The notes: generated from the letters alone by a model not told the origin. 5,206 nucleotides of DNA from Candidatus Aenigmatarchaeota archaeon (GCA_016867675.1 VGIZ01000054.1:1-5206); one strand, 5' to 3'; numbered from the stretch's first letter, positions 1 to 4,672 are shown. Made by a program: numbers and translations.

Positions 1-170
1 GCCTTTGAGCCGCCGGCTGCGGCGATGTTTTTCCTGCAACTATCGGGGCAGTTGGACGCCAGCACCACGTGCGTTACCTTGCCTGACTTCAGCCCCCTCG
101 CGACGCTCCTGCTGCCTATCAGAAGCCTGCCCGAGTCGTGCGCGTCCTTGACCATCTTTGCAATATCCAT
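1..170 (-). CDS. rpl30e: Ribosomal protein eL30 (L30e), N-terminal part; 3' end beyond window
   Basis: The 56 visible codons begin MDIAKMVKDAHDSGRLLIGS and continue with a basic stretch and then VVLASNCPD, the hallmark strand-turn of the L7Ae/L30e/S12e RNA-binding superfamily. The pattern G-[S]-R-x3-GLKSGK followed by [V]VLASNCP fits eL30, a 50S subunit protein of about 100 residues, better than L7Ae itself. The start at 170 is preceded by AAGGTGAA (175-182), a good match to the anti-Shine-Dalgarno sequence. It sits exactly 27 nt after the second arm of the repeated leader element. In many archaea eL30 lies with RNA polymerase, NusA and uS12 genes, whereas here it follows uS8 and an unknown ORF in the place usually held by uL6. 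The alternative is another L7Ae-superfamily paralogue; the missing C-terminus would decide. Confidence 0.75.
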   Translation of the reverse strand, partial: MDIAKMVKDAHDSGRLLIGSRSVARGLKSGKVTHVVLASNCPDSCRKNIAAAGGSK

Positions 171-240
171 ACATTTCACCTTGTTTTTGTTTACGGACTC
201 GCTTGTTGCACTTGGCGTATGCGAGGTATCACACTATATC
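171..240 (-). promoter_or_regulatory. Repeated leader element, eL30 copy (TATA-like box, 5-18-5 inverted arms, ribosome-binding box)
   Basis: Reading in the sense of transcription: GATATA (235-240), 9 nt, arm CTCGC (221-225), 18 nt, arm GCGAG (198-202), TCCGT immediately after, then AAGGTGAAATGT (171-182) abutting the ATG. The arms are perfectly complementary. Total length from the TATA-like hexamer to the base before ATG is 70 nt, identical to the eS4 copy. The true Shine-Dalgarno GGTGA is present only in this copy; the others have GGCGA. The TATA-like hexamer lies about 27 nt before the middle of the 18-nt spacer, so a start of transcription near 210 is possible (inference). Confidence 0.75.
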
Positions 241-246
241 AACTTA

Positions 247-579
247 TTATCCGACTCCTATGTGCTGCGGCTGGGGCTGCGGCATCGTTGTACTCACCGC
301 TTTCAGCTTTGAATGGTGCTGCTTGAACCTCTTCCAGACCATCTCGGATTTCTTGCTGTCAATAACCTTAACAGCCAGCCACCTGGGGTTGTGCGGCTTC
401 ACGTCCGACGGGTAATAATCCACAAGAACGGTGTCGCCCTTCTTCACAGTGCTCTCTATCCTCCTGTCCACGCGGACAACGCTGAGGTTCTCGTCCCAGA
501 ACTCCACCATGGCTTGCGTGTCGTCGTCCTTGCCCTTCTTCGGGAACAGCTCAAGCACCTTTCCTGGATGATACACCAT
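247..579 (-). CDS. Unrecognised 110-aa protein, probable small beta-barrel; sits where uL6 is expected
   Basis: I do not recognise a named family. The 110-residue protein starts MVYHPGKVLELFPKKGKDDD. Residues about 1-75 alternate hydrophobic strands and charged turns (GKVLEL, AMVEFWDENLSVVRV, KGDTVLVDYYPS, WLAVKVID), the look of a small OB- or SH3-like nucleic-acid-binding barrel. This is followed by a basic helix-like stretch (residues about 76-94, with WKRFKQHHSKLK) and a low-complexity PQPQPQ tail. There are no cysteines, membrane segments or catalytic motif. The start at 579 is fixed by the abutting AAGGCGAAAGGT box (580-591) and the 27-nt distance from the leader arm. Its codon usage resembles the ribosomal genes and it carries the same leader, which suggests it is co-regulated with them and may be a ribosome-associated or RNA-binding protein (inference). 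Confidence 0.8.
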   Translation of the reverse strand: MVYHPGKVLELFPKKGKDDDTQAMVEFWDENLSVVRVDRRIESTVKKGDTVLVDYYPSDVKPHNPRWLAVKVIDSKKSEMVWKRFKQHHSKLKAVSTTMPQPQPQHIGVG

Positions 580-649
580 ACCTTTCGCCTTGTCCTTCTT
601 TACGGACTTGCTTGTTTCATTCGGTTAATGCGAGGTTTAACTTTATTAT
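580..649 (-). promoter_or_regulatory. Repeated leader element, copy before the 110-aa ORF
   Basis: Sense order: ATAATA (644-649) overlapping the uS8 stop, 9 nt, arm CTCGC (630-634), 18 nt, arm GCAAG (607-611), TCCGT (602-606), box AAGGCGAAAGGT (580-591), ATG. The central pair of the two arms is C opposite A, so this copy has four of five pairs. Spacing is exactly the same as in the eL30, uS8, eS4 and uL14 copies. Confidence 0.7.
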
Positions 650-1035
650 TAATATACGTATCCCAGCAGCTGGCCGCCGAGACCCTCCTTCTTCGCCTTC
701 TGGTGGTCCATGACGCCCTTTGACGTCGTGACCAGCAGCAGGCCTATGTTGTTCGCAGGAAGGAAGCGTTTCTCCCATTTTATGAACTCGTCATTCTTCG
801 TGGAGAACCTCGGCTTCACGACATGGCAGTTGTTTATGTTGCCGATGAGAGTGACCCTGAACTTTCCGCCCTTGCCGTCCTCAATCCTCTCGAACCTGCC
901 TATGTAGTTCTTGTCCTTCATTATCCTCAGTATGTCGGCCGCAAGCTTCGATGCCGGCACCATACATTCCTTCTTGCCCACGCTTTCCGTGTTCTTTATT
1001 ATCGCGAACACATCGGCGAGCGAATCGTGTTTCAT
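649..1035 (-). CDS. rps8: 30S ribosomal protein uS8 (S8)
   Basis: uS8 binds 16S rRNA helix 21 in the central domain of the small subunit. The 128-residue protein is a normal length for archaea (about 130). The N-terminus DSLADVFAIIKNTESVGKK is the archaeal N-domain, in which the eubacterial 'DP(I)AD' is replaced by DSLAD. The C-domain carries LPANNIGLLLVTTSKGVMDHQKAKKEGLGGQLLGYVY, matching the family signature around [T]-[S]-x-G-[VL]-M-x-[DH]-x-x-A and ending in the family's conserved C-terminal G-G-x-L-L-[GA]-[FY]-[VI]-Y. The start at 1035 follows AAGGCGAAATGT (1036-1047). It is followed by the 110-aa ORF rather than by uL6. Confidence 0.97.
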   Translation of the reverse strand: MKHDSLADVFAIIKNTESVGKKECMVPASKLAADILRIMKDKNYIGRFERIEDGKGGKFRVTLIGNINNCHVVKPRFSTKNDEFIKWEKRFLPANNIGLLLVTTSKGVMDHQKAKKEGLGGQLLGYVY

Positions 1036-1105
1036 ACATTTCGCCTTACATTTCTTGACGGACCTGTCTGTTTCTCTTGGTCAATGCAGGATGTTAATTT
1101 TATCA
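1036..1105 (-). promoter_or_regulatory. Repeated leader element, uS8 copy with compensated arms
   Basis: Sense order: AT-rich TGATAAAAT around 1097-1105, then arm CCTGC (1086-1090), 18 nt, arm ACAGG (1063-1067), TCCGT (1058-1062), box AAGGCGAAATGT (1036-1047), ATG. CCTG pairs with CAGG. Compared with CTCGC/GCGAG in other copies, two adjacent pairs have changed on both sides (U-A to C-G and C-G to U-A), which is compensatory change. The spacing is unchanged. Confidence 0.75.
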
Positions 1106-1111
1106 TATCAC

Positions 1112-1342
1112 CTAGCTGTATTTCCTGAAGCCCAGCTTCTCGGCCTCCTCGCGGAAGCACTGCCTGCAGTAGTAGAGGCCGTACTTCACCGTGACGCCGC
1201 TGGTCTTGCCGCACTTCCTGCACCTGTGCAGGTTCGCGCCGAACTTCCTCTCCTTCGGCTTGCTGAACTTCATGAACCTCGCCAGCTTCACAGGCTTGTT
1301 CGCCAGCTGCTTCCTGTTCCTTTCAAAGCCCTTTCCAGCCAT
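1112..1342 (-). CDS. rps14: 30S ribosomal protein uS14 (S14), zinc-binding archaeal type with N-terminal extension
   Basis: uS14 binds the head of the small subunit (3' domain of 16S rRNA). Residues about 39-76 carry the zinc knuckle C-x2-C (CRKCG) and C-x2-C (CRQC), followed by the family ending FREEAEKLGFRKYS. Most archaeal copies are about 50-56 residues; this one is 76, because about 25 extra basic residues (KQLANKPVKLARFMKFSKPK region) precede the core. The frame stays open to an ATG at 1381, but the start at 1342 is preferred: it is preceded by GGTGATGAC (1343-1351), a strong Shine-Dalgarno, and begins MAGKGFERNRKQ, whereas the extra 13 residues are unlike the family. The gene lacks the repeated leader; an 18-codon ORF ends 4 nt before its ATG. 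Confidence 0.95.
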   Translation of the reverse strand: MAGKGFERNRKQLANKPVKLARFMKFSKPKERKFGANLHRCRKCGKTSGVTVKYGLYYCRQCFREEAEKLGFRKYS

Positions 1343-1346
1343 GTCA

Positions 1347-1403
1347 TCACCAAATGCACTGAATGACATGCCATGCAGCATCCAATTCCCGTTGCATGAG
1401 CAT
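1347..1403 (-). CDS. Possible 18-codon leader ORF upstream of uS14
   Basis: An ATG at 1403 follows TACGAAGGT (1404-1412), which resembles the box in front of the ribosomal genes (GCGAAAGGT or GCGCAAGGT). It opens MLMQRELDAAWHVIQCIW and stops at TGA (1347-1349). The stop codon lies inside the GGTGATGA that serves as Shine-Dalgarno for uS14, leaving 4 nt to the uS14 ATG, an arrangement typical of translational coupling. No homologue is known to me and the ORF is short enough to arise by chance. It fills most of the 87-nt uL5-uS14 gap, the only intergenic region in the uS17-eL30 series longer than a few bases that lacks the repeated leader. Confidence 0.3.
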   Translation of the reverse strand: MLMQRELDAAWHVIQCIW

Positions 1404-1429
1404 ACCTTCGTAGCGTTACAGCATCACAT

Positions 1430-2011
1430 TTACTCCTCTTTCTCCTCGATTACCGCGCCCAGCTCCTTCCTAGCCCATTCCATCGCATCCTCCCTCGTTA
1501 TCCTGTGCTTCGCGCCTATCCTCGCCGGCCTTATCATGCGCCTCTTCACCCTGTAGCCCGGCCGCTCCAGCGATACGCAGACGTCCATGCCGAGTATGCC
1601 GACGTCCGGGTCGTACTTTACGTCATGAATGTTGAAGTACTCGTGGATTCCGAACGAGAAGTTCCCGCTGCTGTCGAACTGCGACGGCTTGAGCCTGTTC
1701 TCCTTTGCCTTGAGCAGCTTCTTCAGCAGCTCCATGGCTGCTTCACCCCTGATGGTCGCCTTTGCGCCTATGGGCCTGCCCTTGGCCATGCCGAATGTCG
1801 TCCTTTTATGCGTCTTCGTGACAACAGCCTTCTTGCCGGCGATCTTCTCCATGATTTTCTGCGACTTCTCAAGCTTGGGCCCCGCATCTCCGGCGCTCAT
1901 GTTTATCGTGAGCTTCTCAAGCCGTATGCTTCGCATGACATTCGCCCCCAACTTGTTGCCGGACTCCTTTTTTTCTTTTTGCCCAGCGGAGGGTTCAATC
2001 TTTCTGCCCAT
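1430..2011 (-). CDS. rpl5: 50S ribosomal protein uL5 (L5)
   Basis: uL5 binds 5S rRNA and forms part of the central protuberance, contacting the P-site tRNA. The 193-residue protein has the full family pattern from residue about 26: MRSIRLEKLTINMSAGDAG, then VVTKTHKRTTFGMAKGRPIG, the helix-forming NRLKPSQFDSSGNFSFGIHE, and the archaeal ending MDVCVSLERPGYRVKRR followed by ARIGAKHRITREDAMEW. The first 25 residues form a lysine-rich extension not usually present. The start at 2011 is 4 nt beyond the eS4 stop. The eS4 stop region AAGTGAT supplies a Shine-Dalgarno-like GTGAT, so the two genes are probably translationally coupled. This junction has no repeated leader. Confidence 0.97.
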   Translation of the reverse strand: MGRKIEPSAGQKEKKESGNKLGANVMRSIRLEKLTINMSAGDAGPKLEKSQKIMEKIAGKKAVVTKTHKRTTFGMAKGRPIGAKATIRGEAAMELLKKLLKAKENRLKPSQFDSSGNFSFGIHEYFNIHDVKYDPDVGILGMDVCVSLERPGYRVKRRMIRPARIGAKHRITREDAMEWARKELGAVIEEKEE

Positions 2012-2015
2012 ATTA

Positions 2016-2720
2016 TCACTTCTTGGCGTGTCCTGTCTTTGCTGCGGTGACCATGATGTAATCCTTCAGCGTTTCTATCTCCTTCCCGTCAGCGTCAAGC
2101 ACCACGACGCTCTTCTCGGTCATGAACCTCCTGTCCCTCACTTCCTTTACCTTGCCACGGATGCCGATGTTCTTCCCGCTCGTTATCATGGCATTTGCGC
2201 CCTTCTCAATCCTGAAGTGCCCGGTTATCTTCTGCCCCGGAATTTCTATTTCCACAGTTTCGCCCGGCCTATACTCGCTCTTTGCCTTCCCCAGCCTTAT
2301 GACCCTGCCGTCATGCAGCGATATGCATCCAACCCCGCCTTTGATAGTGAACTTCTTCCTAATTATGCACAACTTCCTGCCGGCTTCGGCGGCGCCAATC
2401 TTCTCAACGAACAGACCCTTGGAACCAGTCATAATCCTGAAATGCTCCTTTGTCGGCTTCACCTCTATCACGTCCATGAAGCCCGCAGGATACTTATGGT
2501 TCCTTCTCACCACGCCATCGACCGACACCGCGCCCTGCTTTATTATCCTCTTCGCCTCGTCGCCCGTCTCCGCATACCTCAGTATGTCCCTCACTATCAC
2601 AAGCAGCGGTATGCAGTCCATCTTCGCATGCGGGCCGGGGCTTGGCGCGACCACGTACTTCTTGGCCTTCCTGGAAATCTTCCATGTCTTCGGCATCATG
2701 TGCCTTTTCAAGTGCGCCAT
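2016..2720 (-). CDS. rps4e: 30S ribosomal protein eS4 (S4e)
   Basis: eS4 is an archaeal/eukaryotic small-subunit protein absent from bacteria. The 234-residue length is normal (about 235-245). It opens MAHLKRHMMPKTWKISRKAK, the family N-terminus. The S4 RNA-binding domain lies at about residues 40-105 (DILRYAETGDEAKRIIKQGAVSVDG core), and the central domain (residues about 110-165) includes CISLHDGRVI. A KOW-type segment follows near residues 170-210 (NAMITSGKNIGIRGKVKEV), before the C-terminal ETLKDYIMV. The start at 2720 follows AAGGCGAAAAAT (2721-2732). It stands in the canonical place between uL24 and uL5. Confidence 0.97.
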   Translation of the reverse strand: MAHLKRHMMPKTWKISRKAKKYVVAPSPGPHAKMDCIPLLVIVRDILRYAETGDEAKRIIKQGAVSVDGVVRRNHKYPAGFMDVIEVKPTKEHFRIMTGSKGLFVEKIGAAEAGRKLCIIRKKFTIKGGVGCISLHDGRVIRLGKAKSEYRPGETVEIEIPGQKITGHFRIEKGANAMITSGKNIGIRGKVKEVRDRRFMTEKSVVVLDADGKEIETLKDYIMVTAAKTGHAKK

Positions 2721-2790
2721 ATTTTTCGCCTTTCTCTTGTCAACGGAACCGCTTGCCGCTTTTGGTTAATGCGGTGCGTAAACTTATATC
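2721..2790 (-). promoter_or_regulatory. Repeated leader element, eS4 copy with compensated arms
   Basis: Sense order: GATATA (2785-2790), overlapping the uL24 TGA stop; 9 nt; arm ACCGC (2771-2775); 18 nt; arm GCGGT (2748-2752); TCCGT (2743-2747); box AAGGCGAAAAAT (2721-2732); ATG. The arms are perfectly complementary, yet three of five pairs differ from the CTCGC/GCGAG form on both sides. The distances equal those in the eL30 copy. Confidence 0.78.
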
Positions 2791-3220
2791 AATCCCTTTT
2801 CTCCTTCTTTTCTTTGGCAATGACTTCCTTTTTCACCAAAGCCTTCCTTTCCAGCTGCTTCCTTCTCATCTTGTCATCCATGTTGAGCTTCGTTATCATC
2901 AGGTTTGACGGCTCAAGGGCACGCTGCACCTCGGAGCCGTCCACCTTCTTCACGGTTATGCCCTCGGCATAGACTTTCAGCGAGCTCAGGTCAACGCGGC
3001 TCACCGCGCCTGTCGTCTTCCTGCCGCTTCCGGACATCACCCTGACTTCGTCACCTTTCCTGACAGGCAGCGACCTCTTGCCGAGCTGGCCCTTCAGCTC
3101 CTTTGACAGCCTGACCGACATGAGCCTGTGCCTCACATGAAGCGGCGCATTGAACCTGTACTTGCGCTGCTTGCGCGGCTGGCTGCTCGCCTTCCACCTG
3201 CTTGACCATTCTGACTTCAT
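2789..3220 (-). CDS. rpl24: 50S ribosomal protein uL24 (L24)
   Basis: uL24 is an early-assembly protein binding domain I of 23S rRNA near the exit tunnel. The archaeal/eukaryotic N-terminus is clear (SSQPRKQRKYRFNAPLHVRH, then MSVRLSKEL), followed by the KOW motif at about residues 52-70 (LPVRKGDEVRVMSGSGRKTTG) and VYAEGITVKKVDGSEVQRAL, which continues to PSNLMITKLNMDD. At 143 residues it is longer than usual (about 120) because of a lysine/glutamate-rich tail after residue about 118. The start at 3220 follows GAGGAT (3226-3231) with suitable spacing. Its leader has lost about 6 nt in the ribosome-binding region and does not carry the AAGGCGAAA box. Confidence 0.96.
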   Translation of the reverse strand: MKSEWSSRWKASSQPRKQRKYRFNAPLHVRHRLMSVRLSKELKGQLGKRSLPVRKGDEVRVMSGSGRKTTGAVSRVDLSSLKVYAEGITVKKVDGSEVQRALEPSNLMITKLNMDDKMRRKQLERKALVKKEVIAKEKKEKRD

Positions 3221-3340
3221 ATTTATCCTCTTGGTTCTCTACTCGCTTGTTGTCTGTGAGAACATAGTTCTCACAACATGCCTGAGTTGCTCCAGCAACT
3301 CAGTGCATCCCTTGTTTCATGCGAGGGTTTAAGCTATATC
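3221..3340 (-). promoter_or_regulatory. Repeated leader element, uL24 copy with two-hairpin insert
   Basis: Sense order: GATATA (3335-3340), 9 nt, arm CTCGC (3321-3325), an enlarged loop of 74 nt, arm GCGAG (3242-3246), then 24 nt to the ATG. The closing arms are intact although the loop is four times the usual size. The loop holds two long hairpins (3278-3308 and 3255-3275). TCCGT is replaced by TAGAG, and part of the usual 18-nt spacer is missing. The copy is recognisable but the most diverged of the seven. Confidence 0.65.
3255..3308 (-). repeat. Two-hairpin insert, copy 1 (uL24 leader)
   Basis: In the RNA sense the first hairpin is CTGAGTTGC (3295-3303) with its complement (3282-3290) around a 4-nt loop. 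It extends outward by ATGC/GCAT with a single-base bulge, giving 13 pairs over 3278-3308. The second is TGTGAGAAC with GTTCTCACA (3255-3275), 9 pairs and a 3-nt loop. There is no U-run after either hairpin, so neither looks like a terminator. A related pair with the same outer ATGC/GCAT and the same bulge lies at 3706-3752. Confidence 0.75.
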
Positions 3341-3341
3341 A

Positions 3342-3671
3342 TCACACCACCTTCGCGCCGGGCTTCACTTCCTTGTTCGGGTGAAGCAGCACGCAGTCGC
3401 TCCTGTCGCCCCCGACGTCAATCGCCATTATCATGCCCTGGCTTTCAAGGCCCCTGAACTTTTTCGGCTCAAGGTTGAACACGAACGGGCACTGCTTTCC
3501 TATCAACCCCTCCGGAGCGTAAAACTCCGCGATGCCAGCGACTATCTGCCTCTTTTCCGTGCCGAAATCCACCTGCATCTTCATGAGCTTGTCTGCGCCC
3601 TGCACCTTTTCGGCTTCGGTTATCTTCCCTATCCTTATGTCCATCTTCTGGAAATCCGCGAATGTTATCAT
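3342..3671 (-). CDS. Free-standing tRNA-binding protein, MetRS C-terminal (beta) domain type
   Basis: The 109-residue protein starts MITFADFQKMDIRIGKITEA and matches the EMAPII/Trbp111/MetRS C-terminal OB-fold: ADKLMKMQVDFG, RQIVAGIAEFYAPEGLIGK, the diagnostic LEPKKFRGLESQGMIMA, and the ending LLHPNKEVKPGAKVV. Such domains dimerise and bind tRNA non-specifically; in many archaea this one is a separate gene acting with methionyl-tRNA synthetase. The frame is open to 3719, but the additional 16 N-terminal residues are encoded by the conserved leader (hairpin, TCCGT and AAGGCGAAAGGT box at 3672-3683), and family members begin at this MITF. The gene splits the normally adjacent uL14-uL24 pair and is bracketed by leaders carrying the same hairpin insert. 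Trbp111-like chaperone function is an alternative. Confidence 0.92.
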   Translation of the reverse strand: MITFADFQKMDIRIGKITEAEKVQGADKLMKMQVDFGTEKRQIVAGIAEFYAPEGLIGKQCPFVFNLEPKKFRGLESQGMIMAIDVGGDRSDCVLLHPNKEVKPGAKVV

Positions 3672-3793
3672 ACCTTTCGCCTTCCTCTTGATTACGGATT
3701 GCATCTGAGCTTCGCTCACGGCATGCCTGAGTTCATTTGGAACTCAGCGCATTGCTTGTCTCACTTGGCTAATGCAAACATCAACCTTATGTC
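3672..3793 (-). promoter_or_regulatory. Repeated leader element, tRNA-binding-protein copy with two-hairpin insert
   Basis: Sense order: GACATA (3788-3793), overlapping the uL14 stop; 9 nt; arm TTTGC (3774-3778) at the usual place; the usual 18-nt spacer (3756-3773); then an insert; then closing arm ATGCAA (3699-3704); TCCGT (3694-3698); box AAGGCGAAAGGT (3672-3683); ATG. TTGCAT (3772-3777) pairs perfectly with ATGCAA over six bases, enclosing the insert. The distance from TCCGT to the ATG is the same as in the uninserted copies. Confidence 0.72.
3706..3752 (-). repeat. Two-hairpin insert, copy 2 (tRNA-binding-protein leader)
   Basis: The first hairpin in RNA sense pairs CTGAGTTC (3740-3747) with GAACTCAG (3727-3734) around 5 nt. 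It is extended by ATGC/GCAT with one bulged base, 12 pairs over 3723-3752. The second pairs TGAGC (3714-3718) with GCTCA (3706-3710) around GAA. Order, outer stem, bulge position and the GGCATG linker match the copy at 3255-3308, while stem tips and loops differ with complementarity kept. The two copies are direct repeats on either side of the tRNA-binding gene. Confidence 0.75.
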
Positions 3794-4190
3794 AGACGAC
3801 CTGCCCAGCGATCTTGCCAACGACAGGGAACCTCTCTATCGCTTCCCTTGCCACCGGCCCCTTTATCATCGTGCCCTGGGGCTCGTTGTCCTCGTTGACA
3901 ACCACGCCCGCGTTGTCCTCGAACCTTATGCGCATGCCGTTGGCGCGCCTGTATTCCTTGCGCTGCCTTATTATGACCACATGAAACATCTGATGCCGCA
4001 CCTTCTCGATACCCTTGTAGCACCTGCACTTGACAAGGCTGCCGACACCCGCGTGCGGCTTCGTCCTGCGCTTGCCCTTGTAGCCCCTGACCGAGATTAT
4101 CTGCAGTATCTTCACGCCCGTGTTGTCGGCGCACGTCAGCTTTGAGCCGACCATCAGGCACTTCGTCATTGAAGATGATATCGCCTTCAT
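3792..4190 (-). CDS. rpl14: 50S ribosomal protein uL14 (L14)
   Basis: uL14 sits on the 50S interface, contacting 23S rRNA domains and the 30S bridge region. From the ATG at 4190 the protein is 132 residues, the standard archaeal length, opening MKAISSSMTKCLMVGSKLTC with ADNTG next. Other family signatures are VVIIRQRKEYRRANGMRIRFEDN and NEPQGTMIKGPVAREAIER. An ATG at 4202 (MAQG extension) is in frame, but the intervening ATGGCGCAAGGT aligns base for base with the non-coding AAGGCGAAAGGT box of the other leaders, and archaeal homologues begin MKA. I therefore prefer 4190; use of both starts cannot be excluded. The stop at 3792 overlaps the next leader. Confidence 0.95.
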   Translation of the reverse strand: MKAISSSMTKCLMVGSKLTCADNTGVKILQIISVRGYKGKRRTKPHAGVGSLVKCRCYKGIEKVRHQMFHVVIIRQRKEYRRANGMRIRFEDNAGVVVNEDNEPQGTMIKGPVAREAIERFPVVGKIAGQVV

Positions 4191-4260
4191 ACCTTGCGCC
4201 ATGTTCTTGTTAACGGACTCGCTTGATGATATTGTTCAATGCGAGGTTTCCTTCTTGATT
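4191..4260 (-). promoter_or_regulatory. Repeated leader element, uL14 copy
   Basis: Arm CTCGC (4241-4245), 18 nt, arm GCGAG (4218-4222), TCCGT (4213-4217), then ATGGCGCAAGGT (4191-4202) abutting the ATG at 4190. Arms are perfectly complementary and the spacings are as in the other copies. The TATA-like position reads AATCAA, the poorest of the set, so this copy may depend on read-through from the uS17 promoter. Confidence 0.72.
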
Positions 4261-4672
4261 ATTTGGCTTCCTCCTTTTCCTTCTCAGCTGCCGCTTTCCT
4301 TGCATCGGCAATGAGCTTCTTGTCCTCGCCGCGTATCTCTATCTCGCCCTTCCCCAGCCTGGCGACAACGACAAAGCGCTTGGTCGCAGTGAGCGGCCTG
4401 CATTCTGCAATCATGACAAGCTCGTTCTCGCGCGCGTGTATGCATGGGGGGTTGTGCGCTGTCACGCGCGACTTCCTCCTCTCGTAGCGCTCGTACTTCT
4501 TGATGAACTTGTTGAAGCCCCACTCAACAATCGCCGTGTTGTGCGATTTAGCCGACCTCACGGTGCCTGTAAAGACCTTGCCCCGCAGCGATAGCCGGCC
4601 GTGCCACGGGCAGTTCTCGTCCTCGCACTTCTTCTCCGGAGGCTTCGCATCGATGCCTATGCTTCTCTTCAT
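4259..4672 (-). CDS. rps17: 30S ribosomal protein uS17 (S17)
   Basis: uS17 is a primary 16S rRNA 5'-domain binder with an OB fold. The archaeal N-terminus is evident: IGIDAKPPEKKCEDENCPWHG with a CxxxxC pattern, then LRGKVFTGTV, YERYERRKSRVTAHNPPCIH and the signature GENELVMIAECRPLTATKRFVVV-like segment (here ARENELVMIAECRPL). From 4672 the protein is 137 residues, longer than the usual 105-115, because of a charged helical tail after residue about 110 (EDKKLIADARKAAAEKEKEE). The ATG at 4684 (MAKG extension) is the alternative start. I prefer 4672 because the bases 4673-4684 correspond to the leader box AAGGCGAAAGGT of the neighbours. It begins a new transcription unit behind its own TATA box. 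Confidence 0.95.
   Translation of the reverse strand: MKRSIGIDAKPPEKKCEDENCPWHGRLSLRGKVFTGTVRSAKSHNTAIVEWGFNKFIKKYERYERRKSRVTAHNPPCIHARENELVMIAECRPLTATKRFVVVARLGKGEIEIRGEDKKLIADARKAAAEKEKEEAK

Noticed and set aside
1343..1381. Upstream start of uS14 at 1381
   Set aside because: The 13 extra residues are unlike the family, and GGTGATGAC directly precedes the ATG at 1342.
1629..2972. 447-codon open frame on the plus strand
   Set aside because: It lies antisense to uL5, eS4 and uL24, whose families are unmistakable. Its cysteine/proline/leucine-rich translation has no family pattern and arises from the GC-rich third positions of the real genes.
3278..3308. Long hairpin as an intrinsic terminator
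   Set aside because: No U-run follows it in the transcribed sense, and the gene downstream is an essential ribosomal protein in the same direction.
3672..3719. N-terminal extension of the tRNA-binding protein (start at 3719)
   Set aside because: The segment is the conserved leader with a hairpin, TCCGT and ribosome-binding box; homologues start at MITF (3671).
3381..4145. 254-codon open frame on the plus strand
   Set aside because: It is antisense to the tRNA-binding gene and uL14 and runs through the conserved leader; histidine/leucine-rich shadow translation.
3787..4161. 124-codon minus-strand frame overlapping uL14
   Set aside because: Out-of-frame shadow of uL14, with no family resemblance.
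171..4260. Repeated intergenic elements as a CRISPR array or tRNA genes
   Set aside because: The copies are separated by whole genes rather than by short spacers and are not identical; no cloverleaf, T-loop or anticodon arm can be formed.
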